Source of the DNA: CAZTTG01 sp964615935 | Lineage (GTDB): Bacteria > Planctomycetota > UBA1135 > GCA-002686595 | Direction of reading: 5' to 3' | DNA: 64,000 nt | NCBI GenBank assembly: GCA_964615935.1 | Contig: CAZTTG010000001.1 | Location: forward strand, 1-64,000 | Shown: positions 15,533 through 24,630 of the stretch, one piece after another | Position numbering within the stretch: the first letter of the stretch is position 1 | Layout: each line of letters starts with the position of its first letter | The notes under the pieces: model-generated | Database searches by the model: none | The model's input: only the letters and a program-made list of their open reading frames with translations | What the model was told of the DNA's origin: nothing | Program-made: the position numbers and the translations under genes

Positions 15533-16909
15533 ATGATTCTGAGCATGGACCTCGTGGAGATCCTCAAACGCCCGGAGGGCAAGACGCTCGAGTTCAAGCG
15601 CGACCTCTCCTCGCCGGAGGGCGTGCTGCGGACGGTTGTGGCGTTCGCCAACACAGCAGGTGGAACGCTGCTCCTGGGCGTGGAGGACAAAAGCCGGCGC
15701 GTGCGTGGCGTCGGCGATCCTCTGGCCTTGGAAGAGCGCTTGGCCAACCTCATCAGCGACCGCATCGCCCCCCGGCTCGTGCCGGAGATCGAGATCCTGT
15801 CCTGGCGCCGCACTCAGGTCGTGGCGGTTCAGGTCCATCCGAGCCCGAGCCGCCCTCACTACCTGGCCCGGAAGGGGCTGGACGGCGGCGCCTACGTCCG
15901 TGTGGGCTCTACCAACCGGCTCGCCGACCCCGAGCTGATCCAGGAACTGGGGCGGTTCGCCCGGGGGGAGGCCTTCGACGAACAGCCAATGCCCGGCATC
16001 GACTCGGAAGCCGTCGACTTCCGAGCTGCTTCCGAATCGTTCGCCGCCGTCCGCAAGCTCGCCCGGCGTGACCTCGAGACCCTGCGGTTGGTCACCCGGC
16101 ATCAGGGCCGCAAGGTCCCGACCGTGGGGGGCATGATCCTCTTCGGCTCCGACCGCGAGCGTCATTTCCCCGACGCCTGGATCCAGGCCGGCCGCTTTGG
16201 CGGGACCGACAAGAGCCGAATCGTGGATCGCACGGAGATCCACGCGCTTCCGGTGCAGGCCGTCGAAGAGGCGATCGCCTTCGTCCACAAGCACAGCCTG
16301 CACGGGGCGGAGATCGGTGCGGTACGGCGCAAGGAGCGCTGGAGCCTCCCTCCCGTGGCAGTACGCGAGGCGGTCATCAATGCCGTGGTCCACACCGACT
16401 ACGCGCAGCGCGGGGCACCGCTGCGGCTCTCGATCTTCGACGACCGCATCGAGGTCGAGAATCCGGGACTCCTGCCCTTCGGCCTCACGATCGAGGACCT
16501 GCCCCATGGCGTCTCGAAGCTGCGCAATCGGGTCATCGGGCGTGTCTTCCACGCGCTGGGCCTGATCGAGCAATGGGGCAGCGGCATCCAGCGCATGACC
16601 GCCGCCTGCCGCGAGGCTGGGCTCGCCGCCCCGGTGTTCGAGGAGCTGGCCACGCGCTTTCGGGTCACGATCTCCGCCGCGGCCATCGGGCCGCCGCTCC
16701 TGGACGAGACGGATCAGACGATCATGGCCTGCCTCGCGGAGGGAGAGGGGTGGCTCACCAGCGAGATCGCGGCCGAGATCGAGCTCACGCCGCGAGCGAC
16801 TCGCACGCGGCTCGTCCGCCTGATCGGCCTCGGGCTGGTGCGCGAGATCGGCACCGGGCCCCAGGACCCGCGGCGGCGTTACTTCAAGACGGAGGTCGGA
16901 CCCTCGTGA
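15533..16909 (+). CDS. AlbA_2 (Schlafen-type) domain / GHKL-like ATPase regulator
   Basis: The product has 458 residues. The N-terminal AlbA_2 domain (about 5-130) shows KTLEFKRDLSS and VVAFANTAGGTLLLGVED. The C-terminal part (about 270-400) is the HATPase_c_4 module often mislabelled RecG-like: VINAVVHTDYAQRGAPLRLS, VENPGLLPFGLT and WGSGIQRM. A winged-helix segment ends the protein (WLTSEIAAEIELTPRATRTR). Such proteins are common first genes of type I restriction operons and are thought to regulate or assist them. The start may be ATG 15533 or ATG 15545. Its stop overlaps the GTG of hsdM by 4 bases. Confidence 0.82.
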   Translation: MILSMDLVEILKRPEGKTLEFKRDLSSPEGVLRTVVAFANTAGGTLLLGVEDKSRRVRGVGDPLALEERLANLISDRIAPRLVPEIEILSWRRTQVVAVQVHPSPSRPHYLARKGLDGGAYVRVGSTNRLADPELIQELGRFARGEAFDEQPMPGIDSEAVDFRAASESFAAVRKLARRDLETLRLVTRHQGRKVPTVGGMILFGSDRERHFPDAWIQAGRFGGTDKSRIVDRTEIHALPVQAVEEAIAFVHKHSLHGAEIGAVRRKERWSLPPVAVREAVINAVVHTDYAQRGAPLRLSIFDDRIEVENPGLLPFGLTIEDLPHGVSKLRNRVIGRVFHALGLIEQWGSGIQRMTAACREAGLAAPVFEELATRFRVTISAAAIGPPLLDETDQTIMACLAEGEGWLTSEIAAEIELTPRATRTRLVRLIGLGLVREIGTGPQDPRRRYFKTEVGPS

Positions 16910-18956
16910 AACTCACCCTCCAGCAGCTCGAAGCCCACCTCTGGGGCGCGGCGAACATCCTGCGCGGCAAGACCGCGGGGCAGGACTACAAGAACTGCAT
17001 CCTCTCGCTGATGTTCTACAAACGCCTGTGCGACCAGTGGGAGTGCGAGGCGGACGAGGCGATCGCCGAGCTGGAGCGCCAGCAGGGCCGCGCCTTCAGC
17101 GAAAAGGAGAAAGCGGTCTTTCGCAAGCGCGGCGAGCACCGCTTCCAGATTCCCGACGGCGCGCGCTGGGGCGACGTAAAGGCCAAGTCGACGAACCTGG
17201 GCGAGGTCCTCACCAAGGCGATGAGGACGGTGTCCCAGGCAAACAAGGAGCTCCTAGGCCTGTTCCACGGGCGCAGTGGAACCAACCCGCCCCCGATGGC
17301 TCCGGCAAGCCTCTCATTCCCAACGAGGTCGTTCACGCTCTGATCCAGCACTTCGACGAGCACGACCTGTCCAACCAGAGCGTCCCGCCCGACGTGCTCG
17401 GCCGCGCCTACGAGTACCTGATCAAGCAGTTCGCCGACGACGCCGGCGCCAAGGCGGGCGAGTTCTTCACCCCGCCTGAGGTCGTCGACACGCTGGTGCG
17501 CATCCTCGAGCCGCGCCCCGACGACACGGTCTACGACCCCACCGGCGGCTCGGGCGGCATGCTGGTGCACGCGGCCGACTACCTGCGCGAGCAGAGCCAC
17601 CACGCCACCAGCGCCCGCTACTTCGCCCAGGAGATGAACTGGGGCAATGCCGCCATCGACAAGATCAACTCCGTCCTGCACGGGCTCGAGGCGGAGATCC
17701 AGGCCGGCGCCAGCACGATCACCGACCCGAAGTTCCTCGAGGACGGACGGGTACGGCGTTTTTCCCTGGTGCTCTCCAACTTTCCGTTCTCCGACGAGTT
17801 CTGGTGGCTGAAACCCGAGCAGCAGACCGACGACAAGAAGAAGAAGGCCAGGCTCAAGAAGGAGGTCTTCGGCAAGGAGGGCTACAAGGATCCTTTCGGT
17901 CGCTTCGGTCGCGGCACCCCCTTCCACGCGCCCCCGGCCGGCTACGGCGACTACGCCTTCATCCTGCACATCCTGGCCTCGCTGACCGAGGACGGCCGCG
18001 CCGGCATCGTCTGCCCGCAGGGGGTCTTGTTCCGCGGCCAGCCGGAGGTCGAGGAGGAGATCGGCGAGCTCGACAAGCATGGCAACCCGAAGATCCGCCG
18101 CCGCAAGGCCGACGACGAGCACCTCATCCGCCGGGCGCTCCTGGAGTCCGGCCTGATCGACGCGGTGATCTCGCTGCCGCTGAACGCGTTCTACGGCGCC
18201 GGGGTGCCCGCCTGCCTCTTGATCCTGCGTAGAGAGCGACATCCCGAGCGCCAGGGCAAGGTGCTCCTCATCTACGCCGCGCGCCACTACCGCGAGCTCT
18301 CCAACCAGAACGAGCTGCGTCCCCAGGACGTGATGCGGATCCTGGTCCACGCCCACGCCTATGGAGACGCGGCCAGGGTGCCGGGGCTCGTCCAGGCGCA
18401 CGCGGGACGACTGCACCGCGAGATCGACCGGCGCGAGGAGGACGAGGTCGGGCGTCTCGAGGCGGAGTACCAGCCGCAGGCCGACAAGCTCGCGGCGCTC
18501 GACGCGGAGCTGGGAAGTGCGCGCCGTCGCCAGGCGGCCGCGAAGACCAAGCAGGAGAAAACGCGGCTCGCGCGCACCATCGCCAGATTAGAAAAGCAGC
18601 GCGCGAAGCCCGTCGCCAAGCTGGCCGAGCGCGACGAGCGCATCGCCGAGGCCCGGCGCCGCGCCGAGGACGACCGCCGGGACGTCAGCGCCGTCGGGGA
18701 CGAGCTGATCGCGCTCTACGAGGATCCCGACGAGCTGCTCAAGCACGCCCGCGTCGTCGGCCAGGACGAGATCGAGGAGAATGAGTTCAACCTGAACATC
18801 CCGCGCTACGTGGACACCTTCGAGCCCGAGCCGCGGGTGGAGGTCAAGGACGCGCTGAAGGCGTTGCGGGAGGCGGAGGAGAAAGCAAGGGCGGCGGCGG
18901 AAGAGTTGCAGGGCTTGCTCGACCAGTCCGGCTATTCGAGGACTCGGCCGTGTTGA
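16906..18956 (+). CDS. hsdM: type I restriction-modification methyltransferase subunit, frameshifted
   Basis: Translation starts at the GTG overlapping the previous stop. The N-terminal HsdM domain (HLWGAANILRGKTAGQDYKN, CILSLMFYKRLCDQWECEAD) is read until LLGLFHG near 17270. There the continuing protein (QWNQPAPDGSGKPLIPNEVV) moves to another frame. The shift equals one missing base, and the original frame runs to a stop at 17343. Downstream the enzyme is complete: AdoMet motif I in YDPTGGSGGMLVHAA, catalytic motif IV as NFPF (an NPPF variant) and a C-terminal coiled coil. It would methylate adenines with HsdS. Either the gene is broken or one base was lost in sequencing; the rest shows no decay. 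Confidence 0.85.
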
Positions 18957-20215
18957 GTCTCAAGGAAGACACCATGCTCGGCAACGTTCCGAGGGATTGG
19001 AACGCTAGGCCCCTCCGCAGGCTCCTGAATGCGCATCACCCGGGAGACTGGGGTGAGGAGCGCGGCGCGCAGATGACGCGAGTATTGCGGTCGACAAACC
19101 TGACCAACGCTGGTCGCCTCGACCTCGATGACGTGTCCCGCCGTGCCCTGACAGCCGCAAAGGCTGCGCTGCTGGAGCCGAGAAGACATGACATCCTGCT
19201 GGAGCGCTCTGGCGGCGGGCCAGGCCAGCCGGTAGGTCGCGTCGGGTTCGTCGAAGCGGATATGCCAGGCCATGCTCTCTCGAACTTCCTGCACCTTCTC
19301 CGCCCCGACCCCAACGAAGTCCATGCTCGTTTCTTGGGATGGGTTCTGTACTGCATCAACCGAACGGGAAGGATCGTCCGTCTCGAACAGCAGACTACGC
19401 AGATGCGAAACCTGCACTTCCGCGACTACCTCGCGATGCCACTTCCCGCCCCACCTGCGGACGAACAAGCCGCCATCGCCCGCATCCTCGACGCCGTGGA
19501 CACGGCGCTGGAGCGCACCCGCGCGGCGGTCGAGCGGGCGCGGGAGCTTGAACGCTCCGTGCTCGAAGATGCCATCGTCCGACTTGCCGCCCCGCACGCC
19601 CCGCTCGGCACTTTCACCACGGGCGTGCGCTATGGCACCTCGAAGGCGTCGAGCGACCGAAGCCGGGGCAACCCCGTGTTGCGCATCCCAAACGTCGTGG
19701 GCGACGGTCTCTCACTTGATGACTTGGCGTTCGTGGAACTGGCTTATTCCGACGTTGAGCGGTTGCAGCTACGGGATGGCGATCTGCTGCTCGTGCGAAC
19801 GAACGGCAACCCCAACTACGTCGGTCGATCGGTCGTCTTCCGGCATCCCGATGCACGCACCTGGGTGTACGCCTCTTACCTGATTCGCGTGCGACTGATG
19901 GAAGGCCTGCTTCCGGAGTTCGTCAACGTCTTTCTTGGCATCGAGGTCGGCCGACGTGAGCTACTCCGACGCGTAACGACTTCCGCAGGAAACCACAACA
20001 TCAATTCAAACAGCATCCGGTTGCTACGCTTGCCCGTTCCGGCTTCGATCGACGCACAGGAGCGCATCGTCGAACTCGCTCGGACATGTCGAAGGCACGT
20101 CCACTCCCTTCAAACGAAGGCTGACACTCTACAGTTGCTGAAGGAATCCCTCATGCACGACCTCCTCACCGGCCGGGTCCGCGTGCGCGACACAGCCAAG
20201 GTGGCCGCCTCATGA
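18950..20215 (+). CDS. hsdS: type I restriction-modification specificity subunit
   Basis: The product has 421 residues with the standard two-half layout. The first target-recognition domain spans about 10-155. A central conserved helix pair follows (DEQAAIARILDAVDTALERT, ERARELERSVLEDAI). The second recognition domain spans about 205-370, and a matching distal helix contains TLQLLKESLMHDLLTGRVRV. It sets the DNA sequence recognised by the HsdM/HsdR complex. It begins at a GTG overlapping the hsdM stop by 7 bases and ends 4 bases inside hsdR. Codon use in the recognition domains looks slightly less GC-extreme than that of its neighbours, as is usual for exchanged specificity domains. Confidence 0.88.
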   Translation: MLSLKEDTMLGNVPRDWNARPLRRLLNAHHPGDWGEERGAQMTRVLRSTNLTNAGRLDLDDVSRRALTAAKAALLEPRRHDILLERSGGGPGQPVGRVGFVEADMPGHALSNFLHLLRPDPNEVHARFLGWVLYCINRTGRIVRLEQQTTQMRNLHFRDYLAMPLPAPPADEQAAIARILDAVDTALERTRAAVERARELERSVLEDAIVRLAAPHAPLGTFTTGVRYGTSKASSDRSRGNPVLRIPNVVGDGLSLDDLAFVELAYSDVERLQLRDGDLLLVRTNGNPNYVGRSVVFRHPDARTWVYASYLIRVRLMEGLLPEFVNVFLGIEVGRRELLRRVTTSAGNHNINSNSIRLLRLPVPASIDAQERIVELARTCRRHVHSLQTKADTLQLLKESLMHDLLTGRVRVRDTAKVAAS

Positions 20216-23200
20216 GCGAGTACCGCTACGTCGAGCAGCCCATCCTCGGCTGGCTCTGCGGCGAGCCGAAGGCGCAGTACGCAGAGGTCGGTCTCGGTTG
20301 GACCTACCGCGACGAGGAGGCCATGGCCCAGTTCGACCGGCCGCTCGAGGATCCGCTGGTCGAGAAGCTGCTGGTCGAGGCCATCCATCGCATCAACCCC
20401 CAGGTGAAGACCGTTGCCGAGGCGAAGCTCGCCACGGCGGCGCTGCGCCAGGCGATGGCCCACCCGGACAAACTGACCGCCAACCGCCAGACCCTGGACC
20501 TCCTCCGCGATGGCGCCCGGGTCGTCCTCGAGCTTGGCCAGGATGCGACGACCGTCCACTTCATCGCCTTCGATCCGAGCCGGCAGGATCGCAACGACTT
20601 CACCGCCACCAACCAATATCGCGTGCAGGGCGTCAGGCAGTGCCGCGAGGACACGGTGCTGCTCGTGAACGGTATCCCGCTGGTGGTCGCCGAGTACAAG
20701 AGCTACCTCGCGAGCGGCAAGGACTGGCGCGAGGCGGTGCACCAGCTCCACCGCTACCAGCGCCAGGCGCCGGCGGTGCTCGTGCCCAACGTCTTCTGCG
20801 TGGCGGCCGACGAGGACGAGTTCCGCTACGGCACCGTGCTCTTCCACGAGGCGAGCAAAGAGGACATCGACCGGCACCTGGATCTCTGGGGGCGCTGGCT
20901 GAGTCTCTACCCGGACCGTCACGGCTTCTGGAACGATCCCGAGGCCGCGGACCCGGACGACCCGCTGGAGGCTCCGGTGCGGGGCCTGCTGCGCCTGAAG
21001 CCGGCGCACCTGCTCGACTTCCTCCAGCACTTCGTCGTCTTCGAGACCAAGAAGGGCAAGACGACCAAGAAGATCGCCCGCTACCAGCAGTTCGAGGCGG
21101 TGAACGAGCTGGTGGACCGCACGGTGGCGCTGGTGGGCCGGCCGGTCCAACCGCAGGACCGCACCGGCCTCGTCTGGCACACCCAGGGATCGGGCAAGAC
21201 GCTGACCATGATCTTCGCCGGCCAGAAGCTGCGGCGGCACCCCGCCCTCGACAACCCCACGGTGCTCATCGTCGTCGACCGGCGCGACCTCAAGACCCAG
21301 CTCTCCGACGACTTCGACGCCTGCGACTACCCCAACGTGGAGAAGGCCCTCGGCGTCGAGGACCTGAAGCGCAAGCTCCGCGCCGACTGGCGCGGCACGC
21401 TGGTGACCACGATCCAGTCCTTCCAGAGCATGGGCGACCTGGCGCCGGTGACGCACGACAACGTCATCAGCCTGGTGGACGAATGTCACCGCTCGCAGAA
21501 GGGCAAGGGCAAGGAAGGCTTCGCGATGACGATGCGCGTGAAGCTCGAAAGAGGCTTCCGCTACGGGTTCACCGGCACGCCCATCGACCGGACGATGCAG
21601 AACACGCACCGCGACTTCGGACCGGTCAAGAACGGTGAGCAGGAGCGCTACCTCAGCTACTACGGCATCCGCCGCGCGATCCGGGACGGAGCGACGCTCG
21701 AGGTCCACTACATCCACGACCAGGTGCCGTTCCAGGTGGACGAGGAGGCTCTGAGCCTCGGCTTCGAGGAAATGTGCGCCGAGATGGAGCTCGAGGACGA
21801 GGAGGCCAAGGACCTCATCCAACGCCAGCGCGCCAAGTGGAAGGAGCTGGCGCGCCACCCCCAGCGCGTGGAGATCGTGATCGAGCGGATGCTGGCCCAC
21901 TTTGTCGAGCACCCCGACCCGAGCGGCTTCAAGGCCCAGCTCGTCGCCGTCGACCGCAAGGCCTGCGCGCTCTACAAGGACGCGCTCGACGCCAAGCTCG
22001 CAGCGCGCGATCTGCCCCCCGAGTGGTCCGACGTCATCATCTCGGCGGCGCAGAACAGCGAGCCCGACGTCGCCCGTTTCGAGTATGCCAAGGCGAAGCA
22101 GGACGATCTGATCGACTTCTTCAAGCTCACTCCGGCGGAGTGGGAGGCCTGGAATCGCGAGCGCCACGGCGAGGACCGGAGTCAGTGGCGCCCGTCGCTC
22201 AAGATCCTCATCGTCTGCGATCGTCTCTTGACCGGTTTCGACGCCCCGGTCGAGCAGGTGATGTACCTCGACAAGCCACTGCGCGACCACAACCTGCTCC
22301 AGGCCATCGCCCGAACCAACCGGCCGCTGCCCTCTATGAAGAAGCGGACGGGCGTGGTCGTGGACTACTTCGGCGTCTTCGGCGATCTCGAGAAGGCGCT
22401 CAACTTCGACGAGAGCGTCCGCGAGGAAGCACTGATCGACTGGGATGCCCTGCGCCAGGCCCTGCCCGGCGAGGTCGGGCGTTGCATGGAGACCTTCGAA
22501 GGCGTCACCATGGAGCACACGCGCGAGTGCCTGTTCGCCGCCCTGCGTCGGCTGCGGGACCCGGAGACCGCCAAGAGCTTCGAGCACGGCTTCCGCAGCC
22601 TCGAGCGACTCTGGGAGGCACTCGCTCCCGACCCTTGCCTCTACCCGCACCGCCACACCTACAACTGGCTGTGCGGCGTCTACGTCGCCCACCGGCGACG
22701 GCTGCGCGGCAGCAAGGACACCTATGGCGAGCTCTCGGCCAAGACGCGCCGGCTCATCGAGGAGAACACGACCTTTCTCGACCTCTCCCGGTCGCTGCCG
22801 GTGTTCAAGATCGACGAGGACTACACCGGCAAGCTCGACGAGCTGCCCACGCCGGCGGACAAGGCCGCCGCGCTCGAGGCCATGTTGACGGCCGAGCTGT
22901 CGGAGGACGACCCGAGCTTTTTCTACCGCCAGCTCGGCGAGCGCCTGCGGCGGGTCAAGGAGCGCAAGGATGCCGGCGACGAGGCGACGGCGCGCCGCCT
23001 GCGCGAGCTGGAGGAGATCGCCGCCGCGGCCGCGGCGACCCGCCAGGAGCCCGAGCGCCTCGGCCTCACGCAGCCCGGCGAGCACGGCCTGTTCACGATC
23101 CTCCGCGCCCACGCGTCCTCTGCCGACGAGGAGTACCTGGCGGACTGCGCGCGGCGCATGGTCGAGCACCTGCGGGACAATGGGCTGCTGACGCCCGGCT

Positions 23201-23361
23201 GGAGCAGATCCAAGGGTGGGCGCATGCGGGTCGCCCCGTCCTTGCTGGCCGAGTCGTGGAATACGTCGTACGAGCAGCTCGGCTTCGACAATGAGGACGA
23301 GGATCCGCCGTTCCTCCAAGCCGCCGTGATCGAGCTGGCCAAGGCTGACGGAGCGAGCTGA
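20212..23361 (+). CDS. hsdR: type I restriction endonuclease/translocase subunit
   Basis: The product has 1049 residues, full length for the family. The N-terminal nuclease domain shows E161-Y-K163 in PLVVAEYKSY, preceded by NDFTATNQY, consistent with the PD-(D/E)xK site. The translocase motor follows: Walker A in HTQGSGKT (about 323-330), Walker B as DECH (about 423-426), motif III in FTGTP (about 453) and motif VI in QAIARTNRP (about 700). The C-terminus is helical. It cleaves unmethylated DNA after ATP-driven translocation, in complex with HsdM and HsdS. The ATG overlaps the hsdS stop by 4 bases. No lesion is seen. Confidence 0.93.
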   Translation: MSEYRYVEQPILGWLCGEPKAQYAEVGLGWTYRDEEAMAQFDRPLEDPLVEKLLVEAIHRINPQVKTVAEAKLATAALRQAMAHPDKLTANRQTLDLLRDGARVVLELGQDATTVHFIAFDPSRQDRNDFTATNQYRVQGVRQCREDTVLLVNGIPLVVAEYKSYLASGKDWREAVHQLHRYQRQAPAVLVPNVFCVAADEDEFRYGTVLFHEASKEDIDRHLDLWGRWLSLYPDRHGFWNDPEAADPDDPLEAPVRGLLRLKPAHLLDFLQHFVVFETKKGKTTKKIARYQQFEAVNELVDRTVALVGRPVQPQDRTGLVWHTQGSGKTLTMIFAGQKLRRHPALDNPTVLIVVDRRDLKTQLSDDFDACDYPNVEKALGVEDLKRKLRADWRGTLVTTIQSFQSMGDLAPVTHDNVISLVDECHRSQKGKGKEGFAMTMRVKLERGFRYGFTGTPIDRTMQNTHRDFGPVKNGEQERYLSYYGIRRAIRDGATLEVHYIHDQVPFQVDEEALSLGFEEMCAEMELEDEEAKDLIQRQRAKWKELARHPQRVEIVIERMLAHFVEHPDPSGFKAQLVAVDRKACALYKDALDAKLAARDLPPEWSDVIISAAQNSEPDVARFEYAKAKQDDLIDFFKLTPAEWEAWNRERHGEDRSQWRPSLKILIVCDRLLTGFDAPVEQVMYLDKPLRDHNLLQAIARTNRPLPSMKKRTGVVVDYFGVFGDLEKALNFDESVREEALIDWDALRQALPGEVGRCMETFEGVTMEHTRECLFAALRRLRDPETAKSFEHGFRSLERLWEALAPDPCLYPHRHTYNWLCGVYVAHRRRLRGSKDTYGELSAKTRRLIEENTTFLDLSRSLPVFKIDEDYTGKLDELPTPADKAAALEAMLTAELSEDDPSFFYRQLGERLRRVKERKDAGDEATARRLRELEEIAAAAAATRQEPERLGLTQPGEHGLFTILRAHASSADEEYLADCARRMVEHLRDNGLLTPGWSRSKGGRMRVAPSLLAESWNTSYEQLGFDNEDEDPPFLQAAVIELAKADGAS

Positions 23362-23365
23362 CGCG

Positions 23366-24145
23366 ATGAGGGCAGCAACCAAACACCGAATCCGGCTCGG
23401 AGGCAGCCGCATCGACTACCGGATCGTGCGATCGAGGACCGCCACCCAGTTGCGTGTTCGCGTGGGGCCGAACGGCGTGGAGGTCGTGAAGCCGGCTGTG
23501 CGCAATAGTGAAGAAGTGCCCGCGTTCCTGCGTAGCAACGAGGCGTGGATCCTCGAGCATCTGGAGCGCGTGCAACGCCTGCCCGGCGTCGTTCAGCCGG
23601 GCGGGCACCACGACGGTGAGATCCTGTTCCGGGGAAAACCGACTCGGGTGCGGATCGTGGAAGCGAACCGGCGGGCTCGGGAGAACTCCATCGCGGTGGA
23701 GGATGGTGAGATCGTGATTCGCCGGGGATGCTCATCGCGCACACCGGTCGCACGTAGCCTCGAGCGCTGGTTTCGCAGGCGGGCACGGGAGCGGATTCTC
23801 CAGCATCTGGCCGAGGTTACGGCGAGCATCGGGCACGAACCCGGCCGACTGTACGTCATGGGGCAGCGTACCAAGTGGGGAAACTGCTCAGCGAAGGGCA
23901 ACCTCTCCTTCAACTGGCGGCTCATCCTCGCGCCCGATTCGGCGCTCCGCTATGTCGTCACCCACGAGGCCGTCCACCTTGTCGTTCCGGACCACTCGGC
24001 GAGATTCTGGCTCACGGTACAGAGCCTCTGCCCCGAAACGGAGAGAGCCAAGCAATGGCTGTGTCGTCATCAAGCTCAGTTGACGATCGACTTGGACCTC
24101 GCCTTGAATGAAACCTCGGTGGGTGCGCGCCTTGCAGGCCGATGA
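23366..24145 (+). CDS. YgjP-type (DUF45) zinc metallopeptidase
   Basis: This 259-residue protein has the YgjP/DUF45 hallmarks: RTKWGNCSAKGNLSFNWRLI, then the zinc site H200-E201-A-V-H204 and a third ligand likely at H210 (PDHSARFW). It is probably cytoplasmic, as no signal is present. Genes of this family recur at the 3' end of type I restriction operons; their role there is not established, and processing or turnover of HsdR has been suggested as a possibility. It starts 4 bases after hsdR and overlaps the next gene by 4 bases, so it belongs to the same transcript. Confidence 0.85.
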   Translation: MRAATKHRIRLGGSRIDYRIVRSRTATQLRVRVGPNGVEVVKPAVRNSEEVPAFLRSNEAWILEHLERVQRLPGVVQPGGHHDGEILFRGKPTRVRIVEANRRARENSIAVEDGEIVIRRGCSSRTPVARSLERWFRRRARERILQHLAEVTASIGHEPGRLYVMGQRTKWGNCSAKGNLSFNWRLILAPDSALRYVVTHEAVHLVVPDHSARFWLTVQSLCPETERAKQWLCRHQAQLTIDLDLALNETSVGARLAGR

Positions 24146-24582
24146 AGCGGGCAATCGCTGGCGAAGGAGCGCGGCGGCTGGGCGGCATGATCCGAGATCG
24201 CCACACTGAGGTTACCAGTGGCGGCGAGATGGATGAGTCCACCGGCCGGTACCGCAAGGGCGCCATCGAGGAACCTCTGCGCGCGGCATTGGTGCGCATC
24301 CCGGGCCTCCCCGCCGGCAAACGCGACCTCGAGCTCCCGGAGGGCGGACCCGTGATCACCGTTCCCGATTTCGCGTGGAGGGACGCGAAGCTGGCGGTCT
24401 ACTGCGACGGCTACGCCTACCACGGGGACCGGGACACGTTGGAGCTGGACGCCCGCAAGCGCAATCTGCTCCAGGGCATGGGGTGGATCGTGCTCGTCTT
24501 CTGGGGACGGGTGATCCTCAGGGATCCGGACGCTTGTGCAGGGCAGGTTGCTGAGGTCTACGCGAAGCGGACCGGGGAATGA
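24142..24582 (+). CDS. DUF559/Vsr-like nuclease-fold protein
   Basis: This 146-residue protein has a restriction-endonuclease-like core in its second half: PDFAWRDAKLAVYCDGYAYH, then LDARKRNLLQGMGWIVLVFW. This is the arrangement of DUF559 and very-short-patch-repair-type nucleases (Asp in PDF, a second acidic residue near CDG, His after it). The first 70 residues do not match a known domain to my eye. It is the last gene of the coupled restriction operon and may be an accessory nuclease; function is inferred from fold and position. The ATG overlaps the previous stop by 4 bases. Confidence 0.68.
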   Translation: MKRAIAGEGARRLGGMIRDRHTEVTSGGEMDESTGRYRKGAIEEPLRAALVRIPGLPAGKRDLELPEGGPVITVPDFAWRDAKLAVYCDGYAYHGDRDTLELDARKRNLLQGMGWIVLVFWGRVILRDPDACAGQVAEVYAKRTGE

Positions 24583-24630
24583 GCCGCTCCCCCACGGAGG
24601 GCAGGGCCGCCCTGACGTGTCCAGAGAGGT

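Noticed and set aside
20110..23412. Open frame of 1100 codons on the minus strand opposite hsdR
   Set aside because: It mirrors the hsdR gene in a GC-rich genome where antisense frames stay open. Its text is low-complexity (Leu/Arg/Val-rich) with no motif, whereas the plus strand encodes a complete HsdR.
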